A stretch of 64,000 nucleotides of DNA from the NCBI GenBank assembly GCA_947455465.1, contig CANGNS010000004.1:62001-126000 (forward strand), written 5' to 3'. Shown one piece after another: positions 22,160 to 31,181 of this stretch (within the stretch, counting starts at the first letter, position 1; each line of letters starts with the position of its first letter). Below the pieces are notes generated by a model. That model ran no database searches, was not told the DNA's origin, and worked only from the letters and a program-made list of their open reading frames with translations. The translations under genes were made by a program, and so were the position numbers. This DNA is from Comamonadaceae bacterium. GTDB lineage: Bacteria > Pseudomonadota > Gammaproteobacteria > Burkholderiales > Burkholderiaceae_C.

Positions 22160-22666
22160 TCAGGCGTTGGGCTTGTCGATGCCCCAGCGCGCAAGGGCGT
22201 CGTCGTCGGACACGCGCGCGTCCACCCACTGGCTACCCTGGGGGGTTTGCTCTTTTTTCCAAAACGGCGCCTGGGTCTTGAGGTAGTCCATCACAAACTC
22301 ACAGGCCTGGAAACTCTCGGCCCGGTGCGCGCTGGCGGCCGCCACAAGCACCACGGGCTCGGTCGGGTGCATGACGCCAATCCGGTGCACCACGCGGACC
22401 CCCACAATATCAAAGCGCCGGTGGGCCTCGTCAATCATGGCCTCAATGGCTTTTTCGGTCATGCCGGGGTAATGCTCCAGCTCCAAGGTCTGCACACTGC
22501 CGGCCTGGCCCGGTGCGTTACGGTCCCGCACCGTGCCCAGAAAAGTGCAAATCGCGCCAATGCGCGGGTCACAGGCTTGCAAAGCAGCCACCTCCTGGGC
22601 GACGTCAAACACAGCATGCTGAACCCGTACCCGGGGGCTCGCATCGGTGATCGGGGGCACCACCAT
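22160..22666 (-). CDS. moaE: molybdopterin synthase catalytic subunit MoaE
   Basis: A 168-residue protein with the MoaE hallmarks: 'GAICTFLGTVRD' near the start, 'LELEHYPGMTEKAIE', 'RIGVMHP' and the active-site lysines in 'TQAPFWKKEQTPQG'. Together with MoaD it inserts two sulfurs into cyclic pyranopterin monophosphate to make molybdopterin. It starts two bases after the moaD stop. It is the last gene of the alaA-hom-thrC-moeA-moaD-moaE run. Confidence 0.96.
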   Translation of the reverse strand: MVVPPITDASPRVRVQHAVFDVAQEVAALQACDPRIGAICTFLGTVRDRNAPGQAGSVQTLELEHYPGMTEKAIEAMIDEAHRRFDIVGVRVVHRIGVMHPTEPVVLVAAASAHRAESFQACEFVMDYLKTQAPFWKKEQTPQGSQWVDARVSDDDALARWGIDKPNA

Positions 22667-22668
22667 GC

Positions 22669-22920
22669 TCAGCCCCCCGTGACCGGCGGGAAAAAAGCGA
22701 CTTCGCAGCCCGCGTGCAGCATGGCGCTTTCTTCGGCCAGTTGCTGGTCCAAGGCCATGCGCAGCACGCGGTCGCGGGCCAGCGCCTGCGCCCCCGGTCC
22801 GCCACGCGCAATCAGCGCATCGCGCAACTGGCCCAAGGTGCTGGCCTGCGTGTCAACACTTTCGACGCTCTGGCCTATGGCCTCGCGGATGCTGGCAAAG
22901 TATTTGATGTGCACCTGCAT
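22669..22920 (-). CDS. moaD: molybdopterin synthase sulfur-carrier subunit MoaD
   Basis: An 83-residue ubiquitin-fold protein ending in the required Gly-Gly (PPVTGG), whose C-terminal thiocarboxylate donates sulfur. It begins QVHIKYFASIREAIG, a standard MoaD start. The ATG at 22920 fits; the frame extends far upstream but that part is antisense to no conserved sequence and overlaps moeA. It is located between moeA (28-base gap) and moaE (2-base gap). Confidence 0.94.
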   Translation of the reverse strand: MQVHIKYFASIREAIGQSVESVDTQASTLGQLRDALIARGGPGAQALARDRVLRMALDQQLAEESAMLHAGCEVAFFPPVTGG

Positions 22921-22948
22921 GGCTGGTCTTTTCTGGGTATGGGGCTGC

Positions 22949-24205
22949 TTAAGCCAGCAAGTCGCCAAAGGAAACGAAGCGCACGGTGTCGCCAGGCGCA
23001 ATCGTTTGGCCCGGCGGGTTGTCCACAAAACCTTCGCCCCAAACCGCCGAGGTGAGCACGCCCGAGCTTTGGTTAGGAAACAGGTCCAGCCCACCGGCGG
23101 CGTTGCGGCGCACGCGCAAAAACTCGCGGCGCTTATCGGCCCGGGGCCAGGCAAAGTCGGCACGCAGGTTTTGGCCAGGCATGGCCACATCGACCGCGCC
23201 TTGCATGCGCAAAAGAAATGGCCGCACCAACACCAAAAAAGTAATAAAGCTGGACACCGGGTTGCCCGGCAGACCGATAAAGTGCGCCGTGCCAATGCGT
23301 CCATGGGCAAAAGGCTTGCCCGGCTTGATAGCGATCTGCCATAAATCGAGCTGACCGAGCTGCTGCACGGCAGGCTTGATGTGGTCCTCTTCGCCTACGG
23401 AAACGCCGCCGCTGGTCAGCACCAGGTCGTGGCTTTGTGCAGCGGCTTGCAGGGCCGCCAAGGTGGCCTCCAGCCGGTCGGGCACGATGCCCAAGTCCGT
23501 CACCACACAGCCCATGCGGCGCAGCAAGGCGGCCAAGAAAAACCGATTGGAGTTGTAAATGGCGCCAGCAGGCATATCTGCAGGCGCTACCGTGCCAGGC
23601 ATCACCAGTTCGTCACCGGTGGAAAACAAGGCGACGCGCGGCGGGCAGGCCACTTGCAACTGCGCCAAGCCCACGCTGGCGGCCAGGCCCAAGGCGGCTG
23701 GGCCCAGGCGTTGCCCACGCGCCAGGACGGTGGCATTGCGCATGACGTCTTCGCCACGGCGGCGAATCCATTGGCCGGGGGTGGGGGCTGTTTGAACCGC
23801 AATAGCCTCCCCACCGTCGCCGCTGGCGGGGGTCAGCACACAGTCTTCTTGCATCACCACCGCGTCGGCACCCGGTGGAATCGGCGCGCCGGTGAAGATG
23901 CGGGCAGCCGTGCCCTCCTGCAGTGGCGCACCCGCCATCCCGGCGGCGATGCGTTGAGACACAGGCAGTGTGCGACCGCTTTGCACATCGGCGCAGCGCA
24001 AGGCGTAGCCGTCCATAGAGCTATTGTCCTGAGGCGGCACCTCCAGGTGCGAGACCACGTCCTGGGCCAGCACGCGCCCATCAGCCTCCAAGGTGGCCCG
24101 CAGCTCCTGGCGCTGGGCGGTAGCGGGCACGGTGGCCAGCAGCTGGGCCAGCGCCGCGTCCAGGGCAAGCAAGGGGGGACGGACGTTGCTGGCCATGGCG
24201 GGCAA
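22949..24205 (-). CDS. moeA: molybdopterin molybdenumtransferase MoeA
   Basis: A 418-residue protein with the MoeA domain order and motifs: 'PPQDNSSMDGYALR' in the N-terminal part, 'IFTGAPIPPGADAVV', the MoCF-like 'GDELVMPG', 'TSGGVSVGEEDHIKP' and 'FIGLPGNPVSSFITF'. It inserts molybdate into adenylated molybdopterin. It starts five bases after thrC, so threonine synthesis and molybdenum cofactor genes share a transcript. Two ATG codons (24205 and 24196) are possible starts. Confidence 0.95.
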   Translation of the reverse strand: MPAMASNVRPPLLALDAALAQLLATVPATAQRQELRATLEADGRVLAQDVVSHLEVPPQDNSSMDGYALRCADVQSGRTLPVSQRIAAGMAGAPLQEGTAARIFTGAPIPPGADAVVMQEDCVLTPASGDGGEAIAVQTAPTPGQWIRRRGEDVMRNATVLARGQRLGPAALGLAASVGLAQLQVACPPRVALFSTGDELVMPGTVAPADMPAGAIYNSNRFFLAALLRRMGCVVTDLGIVPDRLEATLAALQAAAQSHDLVLTSGGVSVGEEDHIKPAVQQLGQLDLWQIAIKPGKPFAHGRIGTAHFIGLPGNPVSSFITFLVLVRPFLLRMQGAVDVAMPGQNLRADFAWPRADKRREFLRVRRNAAGGLDLFPNQSSGVLTSAVWGEGFVDNPPGQTIAPGDTVRFVSFGDLLA

Positions 24206-24210
24206 TAGTC

Positions 24211-25632
24211 TTAGGCGCAGGCGGCCACGATATAGGCCTTGAGCGCCGCGACATCGGCATCCATCACCACCACGCGCTTGGGCAGCTCTTCGATGCCGAC
24301 AAACTTGGCCGGCCGCTCGGGCTCGCGGCCCAGGGCCTCGACGATGGTCGAGGCAAATTTGATGGGCAAGGCCGTCTCCAACACCACCATAGGCACGCCG
24401 GCTTGGCGGTAGCCCTGTGCCACCTTCAGGCCGTCAGCCGTGTGGGTATCGACCATCACGCCGTAGCGCGCCCAGGTGTCGGCAATCGTGACAAGCCGAT
24501 CGGCATGGGTGCTTTTGCCGCTGGCAAAGCCGTAGTCGCTTGCGGCTTTGGCAAATGCGGGGTCGGCGTGCAGGTCAAAAAAGCCGTCTTGGGCGATAGC
24601 CTTTCCGAAGAGGCCAGCCACGCGGGCACCGTCGCGCCCCAGCAAGTCGAACACAAAGCGTTCAAAGTTGCTGGCTTTGGAAATATCCATTGAGGGGCTG
24701 GAGGTTTCGTGCGTGTCGGCGCTGGTGCGCACGCGGTACCGGCCCGTGCGGAAAAACTCGTCGAGCACATCGTTCTCGTTGGTGGCCACCACCAATTGGG
24801 CGATGGGCAGGCCCATCATCCGGGCCACATGGCCGGCGCAGACGTTGCCAAAATTGCCGCTGGGCACGCAAAACGACACCTGCTGGTCGTCGGCGGTGGT
24901 CGCCTGGAAATAGCCCGCAAAGTAGTACACCACCTGCGCCACCAGGCGCGCCCAGTTAATAGAGTTGACGGTGCCGATTTTGTAGTGCTGCTTAAAAGGC
25001 AAATCGCTGGATACGGCTTTGACCAGGTCCTGGCAGTCGTCAAACACGCCGCGAATGGCGATGTTATGGATGTTGTCGTCCAGCAAGCTGAACATTTGCG
25101 CCTGCTGGAAGGGGCTCATCCGGCCTTCCGGGCTGGTCATGAAGACGCGCACGCCTTTTTTGCCGCGCATGGCGTACTCGGCGGCGCTGCCGGTGTCGCC
25201 GCTGGTGGCGCCAAAGATATTGAGTTGCTCGCCACGGCGGGCCAGTTCGTACTCAAACAAATTGCCAAGCAACTGCATGGCCATGTCTTTGAAGGCCAGC
25301 GTCGGGCCGTTGGAGAGCGCCTGTAGGTACAAACCGTCCTCCAGGCGCTTGAGTGGCACGATGGCTTCGGTGCCAAAAACTTCGGCGGTGTAGGTCTTGC
25401 GGCAAATAGCCTGCAGGTCGGCCGCTGGAATGTCGTCCACATACAGCGACAAAATCTCAAAGGCCAAATCGGCATAGGGCAGTGTGCGCCAGCGGCTCAA
25501 GCTGGCCGCGTCCACCTTGGGGTAGTGCGTGGGCAGGTACAGGCCGCCATCGGGCGCCAGGCCTTCGAGCAAGATTTCACAAAAGCGCTTGGGCGCGCCC
25601 TGCCCCTGGGTGCGGGTGGAGATGTATTGCAT
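24211..25632 (-). CDS. thrC: threonine synthase
   Basis: A 473-residue PLP enzyme of the long (proteobacterial) type. The N-terminus 'QYISTRTQGQGAPKRFCEIL' and the cofactor lysine in TLAFKDMAMQLLGN are characteristic, as is 'FGATSGDTGSAAEYA' and the phosphate-binding region. It converts O-phosphohomoserine to threonine. Its ATG overlaps the hom stop codon by one base (TGATG), so the two are translationally coupled. thrB is not in the window. Confidence 0.96.
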   Translation of the reverse strand: MQYISTRTQGQGAPKRFCEILLEGLAPDGGLYLPTHYPKVDAASLSRWRTLPYADLAFEILSLYVDDIPAADLQAICRKTYTAEVFGTEAIVPLKRLEDGLYLQALSNGPTLAFKDMAMQLLGNLFEYELARRGEQLNIFGATSGDTGSAAEYAMRGKKGVRVFMTSPEGRMSPFQQAQMFSLLDDNIHNIAIRGVFDDCQDLVKAVSSDLPFKQHYKIGTVNSINWARLVAQVVYYFAGYFQATTADDQQVSFCVPSGNFGNVCAGHVARMMGLPIAQLVVATNENDVLDEFFRTGRYRVRTSADTHETSSPSMDISKASNFERFVFDLLGRDGARVAGLFGKAIAQDGFFDLHADPAFAKAASDYGFASGKSTHADRLVTIADTWARYGVMVDTHTADGLKVAQGYRQAGVPMVVLETALPIKFASTIVEALGREPERPAKFVGIEELPKRVVVMDADVAALKAYIVAACA

Positions 25633-26954
25633 CAGGCCAGTTCTTCTTTGCGGATTCGGACAATATCTTGCAGCACCGTGGGTAGGGCCTGCATGCGCGC
25701 CAGGGCGGCGTCCATGTGGGACTCCTGGCAATCATGGGTCAGGATGATCAAGTCAGTCTGGCTGGCGCTATCGGCGTCAATCTCGTCCGCTTCGCGCTGC
25801 AGCACGGCGTCAATGCTGATGCCGCCCTCGGCCAAAATGCCAGTCACCTTGGCCAAAACGCCGGCCTGGTCGGCCACGCGCAGTCGCAGGTAGTAGCTGG
25901 TGACCACCGCGCTCATGGGCAGAATAGGCAAATCGCTCATGGCATTGGGCTGGAAGGCCAGATGCGGCACGCGCTGGGCGGCATCGGCGGTATGCAGACG
26001 GGTGATATCGACCAAATCGGCAATCACCGCGCTGGCGGTAGGCTCGGAGCCCGCACCTTTGCCGTAGTACAGCGTGGTGCCCACCGCATCACCCTGCACC
26101 ACCACGGCGTTCATCGCGCCTTCCACATTGGCGATCAGTCGCTTGGACGGAATCAGGCTGGGATGCACGCGCAGCTCGATGCCATCCGCGCGGCGTTTGG
26201 CGATACCCAACAACTTGATGCGGTAGCCCAGTTGCTCGGCGTAACGGATATCTTGCGCCGCCAGTTTGGTAATGCCCTCGACGTAGGCCTTGTCAAACTG
26301 CACCGGCACGCCAAAAGCGATCGCCGACATGATGGTCGCTTTGTGGGCCGCGTCCACGCCTTCGATGTCAAACGTCGGGTCGGCTTCGGCATAGCCCAGA
26401 CGCTGGGCTTCTTTGAGCACCACTGCGAAGTCCAGGCCCTTGGAGCGCATTTCCGAAAGAATGAAGTTGGTGGTGCCGTTGATGATGCCGGCAATCCACT
26501 CGATACGGTTGGCCGTCAGCCCCTCGCGCAAGGCCTTGATGATGGGAATGCCACCGGCCACCGCCGCCTCAAAAGCCACCATCACGCCCTTGGCCGAGGC
26601 GGCCGCGAAAATCTCGGTCCCGTGGACTGCCAGCAGGGCTTTGTTGGCCGTGACCACATGTTTGCCTGCGGCAATAGCTTCAAGCACCAAGGTCTTGGCG
26701 ATGCCGTAGCCGCCAATGAGTTCGATAACGATATCGATATCCGGGTTGGCCAGCACCGCGCGGGCGTCGTTGACCACCTGGACATCGGGCCCCACCGCGG
26801 CGCGGGCGCGCTCGGTGTCCAGATCCGCCACCATCGTGATTTCAATCCCCCGGCCGGCGCGGCGCTGAATCTCCTGCTGATTGCGCTTGAGCACGTTAAA
26901 GGTGCCGCTTCCGACGACGCCAATGCCCAAAAGGCCTACTTGAATGGGTTTCAT
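25632..26954 (-). CDS. hom: homoserine dehydrogenase
   Basis: A 440-residue monofunctional enzyme. It has an N-terminal NAD(P)-binding fold starting 'VGLLGIGVVGSGTFNVL', a central catalytic domain with 'GIINGTTNFILSEM' and 'AYVEGIT', and a C-terminal ACT domain (about 350-430, 'LRLRVADQAGVLAKVTGILA') for feedback control by threonine. It reduces aspartate semialdehyde to homoserine. I chose ATG at 26954, giving the normal KPIQVGLLG start; an in-frame TTG at 26966 is less likely. It lies 45 bases after alaA. Confidence 0.95.
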   Translation of the reverse strand: MKPIQVGLLGIGVVGSGTFNVLKRNQQEIQRRAGRGIEITMVADLDTERARAAVGPDVQVVNDARAVLANPDIDIVIELIGGYGIAKTLVLEAIAAGKHVVTANKALLAVHGTEIFAAASAKGVMVAFEAAVAGGIPIIKALREGLTANRIEWIAGIINGTTNFILSEMRSKGLDFAVVLKEAQRLGYAEADPTFDIEGVDAAHKATIMSAIAFGVPVQFDKAYVEGITKLAAQDIRYAEQLGYRIKLLGIAKRRADGIELRVHPSLIPSKRLIANVEGAMNAVVVQGDAVGTTLYYGKGAGSEPTASAVIADLVDITRLHTADAAQRVPHLAFQPNAMSDLPILPMSAVVTSYYLRLRVADQAGVLAKVTGILAEGGISIDAVLQREADEIDADSASQTDLIILTHDCQESHMDAALARMQALPTVLQDIVRIRKEELA

Positions 26955-26999
26955 AGTGCTGGTCAAACTAAAGTGAAAAAAATCAAAAAATGAAGGTGT

Positions 27000-28244
27000 T
27001 CAGGCCGCCTGGGCTAGCGCGTGCTGCTGGCGGTAATGGTCTAAAAACCGCGCCAGGCGGCCGATGGCCTCGCGCAAGTCGTCCTCATGCGGCAGGAAAA
27101 CGATGCGGAAATGGTCCGGCGCCTCCCAGTTAAAGCCGCTGCCCTGCACCAGCATGACGCGCGTCTCTTGCAAGACGTCCAGGAAAAACTGCTGGTCGTC
27201 ATGGATGGGGTACACCTTGGGGTCCAGGCGCGGAAACATGTACAGCGCCGCGCTGGGCTTGATGCAGCTCACGCCCGGAATCGCAGTAATCAGCTCGTAG
27301 GCTAGGTCGCGCTGGCGGCGCAGACGCCCGCCTTCGCAGACCAAATCGTCAATGCTTTGGTAGCCGCCCAGGGCAGTTTGGATGGCGTATTGCCCCGGCA
27401 CATTGGCGCACAAGCGCATATTGGAGAGCATATTGAGGCCCTCGATATAGTCCTTGGCGCTGCGTTTATCGCCCGAAAGCACCAACCAGCCGGCGCGGTA
27501 GCCGCACGAGCGGTAGCTTTTGGAGAGCGAATTGAAGGTCAGCGTCAGCACATCCTGGCTGAGCGAGGCGATGGCGGTGTGGCGCACATCGTCGTAGAGC
27601 ACTTTGTCATACACCTCATCGGCAAAAATGACCAACCCATGCTCGCGGGCGACGGACACGATGTCGTGAAGCAAGGCGTCGGAATACAGCGCGCCTGTGG
27701 GGTTGTTGGGGTTGATGACCACAATGCCTTTGGTACGTGGCGTGATCTTGGCGCGGATATCGGCCAAATTGGGCATCCAGCCGTTGGACTCGTCGCAGCG
27801 GTAATGCACCGGTGTGCCACCCGACAGGCTGACCGCCGCCGTCCACAGCGGGTAATCGGGCGCAGGCAGCAGCATTTCGTCGCCATCATCGAGCAGGCCG
27901 TTGGTGGCCATGACAATCAGCTCGCTGGCGCCATTGCCCAGGTAAATGTCGTCCAGCGTCACGCCTTTGATGCCCTGCTTTTGCGTCTCGTGCATCACCG
28001 CTTTGCGCGCGGCAAAAATGCCTTTGCTGTCGGAATAACCGGCCGAATTGGGCAGGTTACGGATCATGTCTTGCTGAATTTCTTCCGGCGCGTCAAAGCC
28101 AAAGACAGCCAAATTGCCAATATTGAGCTTGATGATTTTTTGCCCCTCCTCCTCCATCTGGCGCGCGCGGTCCATGATGGGGCCCCGGATGTCGTAACAC
28201 ACGTTCGCCAATTTGGCTGATTTGAGAATGGGTTTCACGGTCAC
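27000..28244 (-). CDS. alaA: glutamate-pyruvate aminotransferase AlaA
   Basis: A 414-residue class I/II aminotransferase that follows E. coli AlaA closely from memory, for example 'LANVCYDIRGPIMDRARQ', 'APDYPLWTAAVSLSGG', 'VINPNNPTGALYS' and the PLP lysine in FNSLSKSYR. It makes alanine from pyruvate and glutamate. The start appears to be GTG at 28244 (a second in-frame GTG lies two codons on); no strong Shine-Dalgarno is visible. It is the first gene of the alaA-hom-thrC-moe/moa run, a common order in Burkholderiales. Confidence 0.93.
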   Translation of the reverse strand: MTVKPILKSAKLANVCYDIRGPIMDRARQMEEEGQKIIKLNIGNLAVFGFDAPEEIQQDMIRNLPNSAGYSDSKGIFAARKAVMHETQKQGIKGVTLDDIYLGNGASELIVMATNGLLDDGDEMLLPAPDYPLWTAAVSLSGGTPVHYRCDESNGWMPNLADIRAKITPRTKGIVVINPNNPTGALYSDALLHDIVSVAREHGLVIFADEVYDKVLYDDVRHTAIASLSQDVLTLTFNSLSKSYRSCGYRAGWLVLSGDKRSAKDYIEGLNMLSNMRLCANVPGQYAIQTALGGYQSIDDLVCEGGRLRRQRDLAYELITAIPGVSCIKPSAALYMFPRLDPKVYPIHDDQQFFLDVLQETRVMLVQGSGFNWEAPDHFRIVFLPHEDDLREAIGRLARFLDHYRQQHALAQAA

Positions 28245-28339
28245 TCCGGTAGGGGCTCAAGACGGGGAAACCTATAATTTGACCACAGTTCAGCACTTTT
28301 CTAGTGCGCCATGCTGCATCGCACCACAAAATATCCACC

Positions 28340-28705
28340 ATGAAACTCCAGCCAGACCAAGCCTACGGGCCCAGCATTACCGGCTACGGTCCAGGCTGGG
28401 TGGCCATCAACGGGCAATCGGTGCCGCACAGCGTCTTGCTCAGCAGCATGGGGCACCAAGAGGCCTGGGCTTGCACTGACTTTGCATCCCTGGGGCCGGC
28501 ACACTTTGCACACCTGGCCGATTGGGGCGCCGAATTGGTGCTTTTTGGCAGCGGCGATCGCCTGCGCTTTCCCCAGGCAGCCTGGCTTGCTGACCTGTAC
28601 GCACGGCGCATTGGCGTTGAAACCATGGATACGCAGGCGGCTTGCCGCACCTACAACTTTTTGGCTGCAGAAGGCCGCAAAGTCATTGCCGCCTTGCTGG
28701 TCTAA
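28340..28705 (+). CDS. Mth938-like domain protein (DUF498)
   Basis: A 121-residue single-domain protein with the Mth938/DUF498 pattern: 'YGPGWVAINGQ', 'ELVLFGSGDRLRFP' and 'GVETMDTQAACRTYNFLAAEGRKVIAALL'. This fold also forms NDUFAF3, a mitochondrial complex I assembly factor, but the bacterial role is unsettled. ATG at 28340 is chosen because the upstream extension lacks conserved character. It is divergent from alaA with about 95 bases between them. Confidence 0.85.
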   Translation: MKLQPDQAYGPSITGYGPGWVAINGQSVPHSVLLSSMGHQEAWACTDFASLGPAHFAHLADWGAELVLFGSGDRLRFPQAAWLADLYARRIGVETMDTQAACRTYNFLAAEGRKVIAALLV

Positions 28706-28842
28706 GGACAAGACACGGCGGGCACGGCGCAGCTCCCGGGTAATTTCGGAGTAAAATCGGCAGTTGACGTCGAAGCGCAACAAATCCTTACCTAGAGCCT
28801 TCGACTTGCCTGACACATTCTGCACGCGAGATTCAATACCCT

Positions 28843-29319
28843 ATGGCGATCGTTGTCAACAAACCCCTTCCTGAATTTGAAGCCAACGCCACCGGTGGAG
28901 TGCGCGTAACGAACAATTCTCACACCGGCAAAACGCTGGTTTTGTATTTTTACCCCAAAGACAATACCCCTGGCTGCACCACGGAAGCCATGCAGTTTCG
29001 CGACCACTACGCGGACTTTGTCAAAGCGGGCAGCCAGGTTTTCGGCGTGTCGCGGGACAACATGAAATCCCACGACGAGTTCAAAACCCGTCTGGAACTC
29101 CCCTTCGAGCTGATTGCCGACACCGAGGAAAAAATGTGCCATATGTTTGGCGTGGTGAAAAACAAAATCATGTACGGCAAAAAGGTCAAAGGCATTGAAC
29201 GCAGCACCTTTTTGATCGGTCCTGACGGACTGGTCAAAGAAGAGTGGCGCGGCCTGAAGGTGCCGGGGCACGTGGAAGAGGTGCTCGCCGCGGTCAAGGC
29301 GCTCAAGGTCAAGGCCTGA
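28843..29319 (+). CDS. bcp: peroxiredoxin, Bcp/PrxQ family
   Basis: A 158-residue thiol peroxidase. The peroxidatic cysteine is Cys45 in DNTPGCTTEA, and 'YFYPKDNTPG', 'FGVSRDNMKSHDEF' and 'RSTFLIGPDG' fit Bcp/PrxQ. The usual resolving cysteine five residues later is replaced by Met50; the only other cysteine is Cys99. So it may work as a 1-Cys enzyme or use Cys99. It reduces hydrogen peroxide and organic peroxides. A strong terminator follows 87 bases after the stop. Confidence 0.9.
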   Translation: MAIVVNKPLPEFEANATGGVRVTNNSHTGKTLVLYFYPKDNTPGCTTEAMQFRDHYADFVKAGSQVFGVSRDNMKSHDEFKTRLELPFELIADTEEKMCHMFGVVKNKIMYGKKVKGIERSTFLIGPDGLVKEEWRGLKVPGHVEEVLAAVKALKVKA

Positions 29320-29405
29320 AATCGCCTCACCGCGCCGGCTAAGCGGGCCTGTCACCGGCCTCGTGCATAATGAATCAATGCCAGCCCACCGACTGAATTT
29401 CCCCG

Positions 29406-29438
29406 AAAAGGCCACCTTGCTTCAAGGTGGCCTTTTTT
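29406..29438 (+). terminator. intrinsic terminator between bcp and phoH
   Basis: A 14-bp perfect stem (29406-29419 with 29423-29436) closes a three-base CTT loop, with the stem ending in a run of six T. It lies 87 bases after the bcp stop and 43 bases before the PhoH gene start, and its A/T-rich ends would also work on the other strand. Confidence 0.88.
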
Positions 29439-29480
29439 GTGCGCGCCCGTTTGTGTTACCCCAGCCCTGAGACCTACGCC

Positions 29481-31172
29481 ATGCCCTTGCCACCCGCGCC
29501 GACCAAGCCCGCTGACAAACTCGCCCCTCTCGCGTTCACCGCCTCGACAAGAAAAGAAAAGCCCGCAAGCCCCAAGAAAGTCGCCCAGACCGCCCCGCTA
29601 AAAACCCCACCCGGCGCACGGGTGGCCAGGCTAGAGCAGCCGCAAACAGCGCCTGCGCTGAGCATGCGCGATCCAGTTGCCCCAATCGCCAGCGAAGTGC
29701 AAGCGCCTGCCGCGCAGGCCCCCGCCAAAGCGTCCAAGCTCGCCTCGCCGGTATCGGCTCTCAAGAAAGCGCGCAAAGGCACGGGCCCCACCAAGCTGTT
29801 TGTGCTGGACACCAATGTGTTGATGCACGACCCCATGTGTCTGTTCCGCTTTGAGGAACACGACATCTTTTTGCCGATGATCGTGCTCGAAGAGCTCGAC
29901 GGGCACAAAAAAGGCATGACCGAAGTGGCCCGCAACGCCCGCCAAACCAGCCGCACGCTCGATGCTTTGGCCGGCGCGCCGGGCGCCGATATCGCCAGCG
30001 GCTTTGAACTGAGCAGTACCGGCCAGCGTGAGGCCAAGGGCAAACTGCTTTTTCAAACCTTGCCTTTGGACTACAGCCTGCCTGCCAGCTTGCCCCAGGG
30101 CAAGGCGGACAACCAAATTTTGGGCGTAGTGGCGGCACTTCGCACCAAGTTTGCCCCCCGGGAAGTGGTGCTGGTGTCCAAGGACATCAATATGCGTGTG
30201 AAGGCGCGCGCCTTGGGCCTGGCGACCGACGACTACCAAAACGACAAGACCCTAGAAGACGGCGACTTGCTCTATAGCGGCGCGCTGGCCCTGGCCCAAG
30301 ATTTTTGGGCTACGCACGGGCAAAAAATCGAGAGTTGGCAACAAGGCCAACACACTTTTTACAAAATCAACGGCCCCAGCGTGCCGCAGATGCTGATCAA
30401 CCAGTTTGTGTATTTCGAGGCGCCAGGCGAGCCCAGCCTCTATGCACGCGTCACCGAAATCAGAGGTGGCACGGCGGTTCTAAAGACTTTGCGCGATTTC
30501 AACCATGTTAAAAATGCCGTCTGGGGCGTGACCACGCGCAACCGCGAACAAAACTTTGCCATGAATCTGCTGACCGACCCTGAGGTCGATTTCGTCACGC
30601 TCACAGGCACCGCAGGCACGGGCAAAACGCTGATGGCGCTGGCCGCCGGCCTCACCCAAGTGCTCGATGACCGGCGCTATACCGAAATCATCGTGACCCG
30701 CGCCACCGTCAGCGTGGGCGAGGACATCGGCTTTTTGCCCGGCACCGAAGAAGAAAAAATGGGGCCTTGGATGGGCGCGCTGGACGACAACCTGGAAGTT
30801 CTGGGCAAAACCGACTCCACCGCCGGTGAATGGGGCCGGGCCGCGACCTCGGAGCTCATCCGCAGCCGCATCAAGATCAAAAGCATGAATTTCATGCGCG
30901 GACGCACTTTTTTGAACAAGTACGTCATCATCGACGAGGCGCAAAACCTCACGCCCAAGCAGATGAAAACACTGATCACCCGCGCCGGCCCTGGTACCAA
31001 AATCGTATGCATGGGCAACCTAGCCCAGATCGACACGCCCTACCTGACCGAAGGATCCTCGGGACTGACCTACGCGGTCGATCGCTTCAAGGGCTGGCCG
31101 CACGGTGGGCACATCACGCTGGCACGTGGCGAACGCTCGCGCCTGGCCGACTTTGCCAGCGACGTTTTGTAA
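29481..31172 (+). CDS. PIN-PhoH family ATPase/ribonuclease
   Basis: A 563-residue protein. A low-complexity Pro/Ala/Lys-rich N-terminus (about 1-100) precedes a PIN nuclease domain (about 108-260, beginning 'LFVLDTNVLMHDP' with acidic residues DTN, EELD and SKDIN), then a PhoH ATPase domain with Walker A GTAGTGKT and Walker B 'YVIIDEAQNLTP'. PhoH2-type proteins combine RNA unwinding with PIN cleavage. The ATG at 29481 lies after the terminator; an upstream GTG at 29427 falls inside the terminator hairpin and is rejected. It converges on dnaB. Confidence 0.9.
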   Translation: MPLPPAPTKPADKLAPLAFTASTRKEKPASPKKVAQTAPLKTPPGARVARLEQPQTAPALSMRDPVAPIASEVQAPAAQAPAKASKLASPVSALKKARKGTGPTKLFVLDTNVLMHDPMCLFRFEEHDIFLPMIVLEELDGHKKGMTEVARNARQTSRTLDALAGAPGADIASGFELSSTGQREAKGKLLFQTLPLDYSLPASLPQGKADNQILGVVAALRTKFAPREVVLVSKDINMRVKARALGLATDDYQNDKTLEDGDLLYSGALALAQDFWATHGQKIESWQQGQHTFYKINGPSVPQMLINQFVYFEAPGEPSLYARVTEIRGGTAVLKTLRDFNHVKNAVWGVTTRNREQNFAMNLLTDPEVDFVTLTGTAGTGKTLMALAAGLTQVLDDRRYTEIIVTRATVSVGEDIGFLPGTEEEKMGPWMGALDDNLEVLGKTDSTAGEWGRAATSELIRSRIKIKSMNFMRGRTFLNKYVIIDEAQNLTPKQMKTLITRAGPGTKIVCMGNLAQIDTPYLTEGSSGLTYAVDRFKGWPHGGHITLARGERSRLADFASDVL

Positions 31173-31181
31173 AGCGCGCCC

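Noticed and set aside
26955..26966. TTG upstream start for hom
   Set aside because: The ATG at 26954 gives the family N-terminus directly.
29427..29480. GTG as upstream start of the PhoH gene
   Set aside because: It lies inside the terminator hairpin, and the added residues look non-coding.
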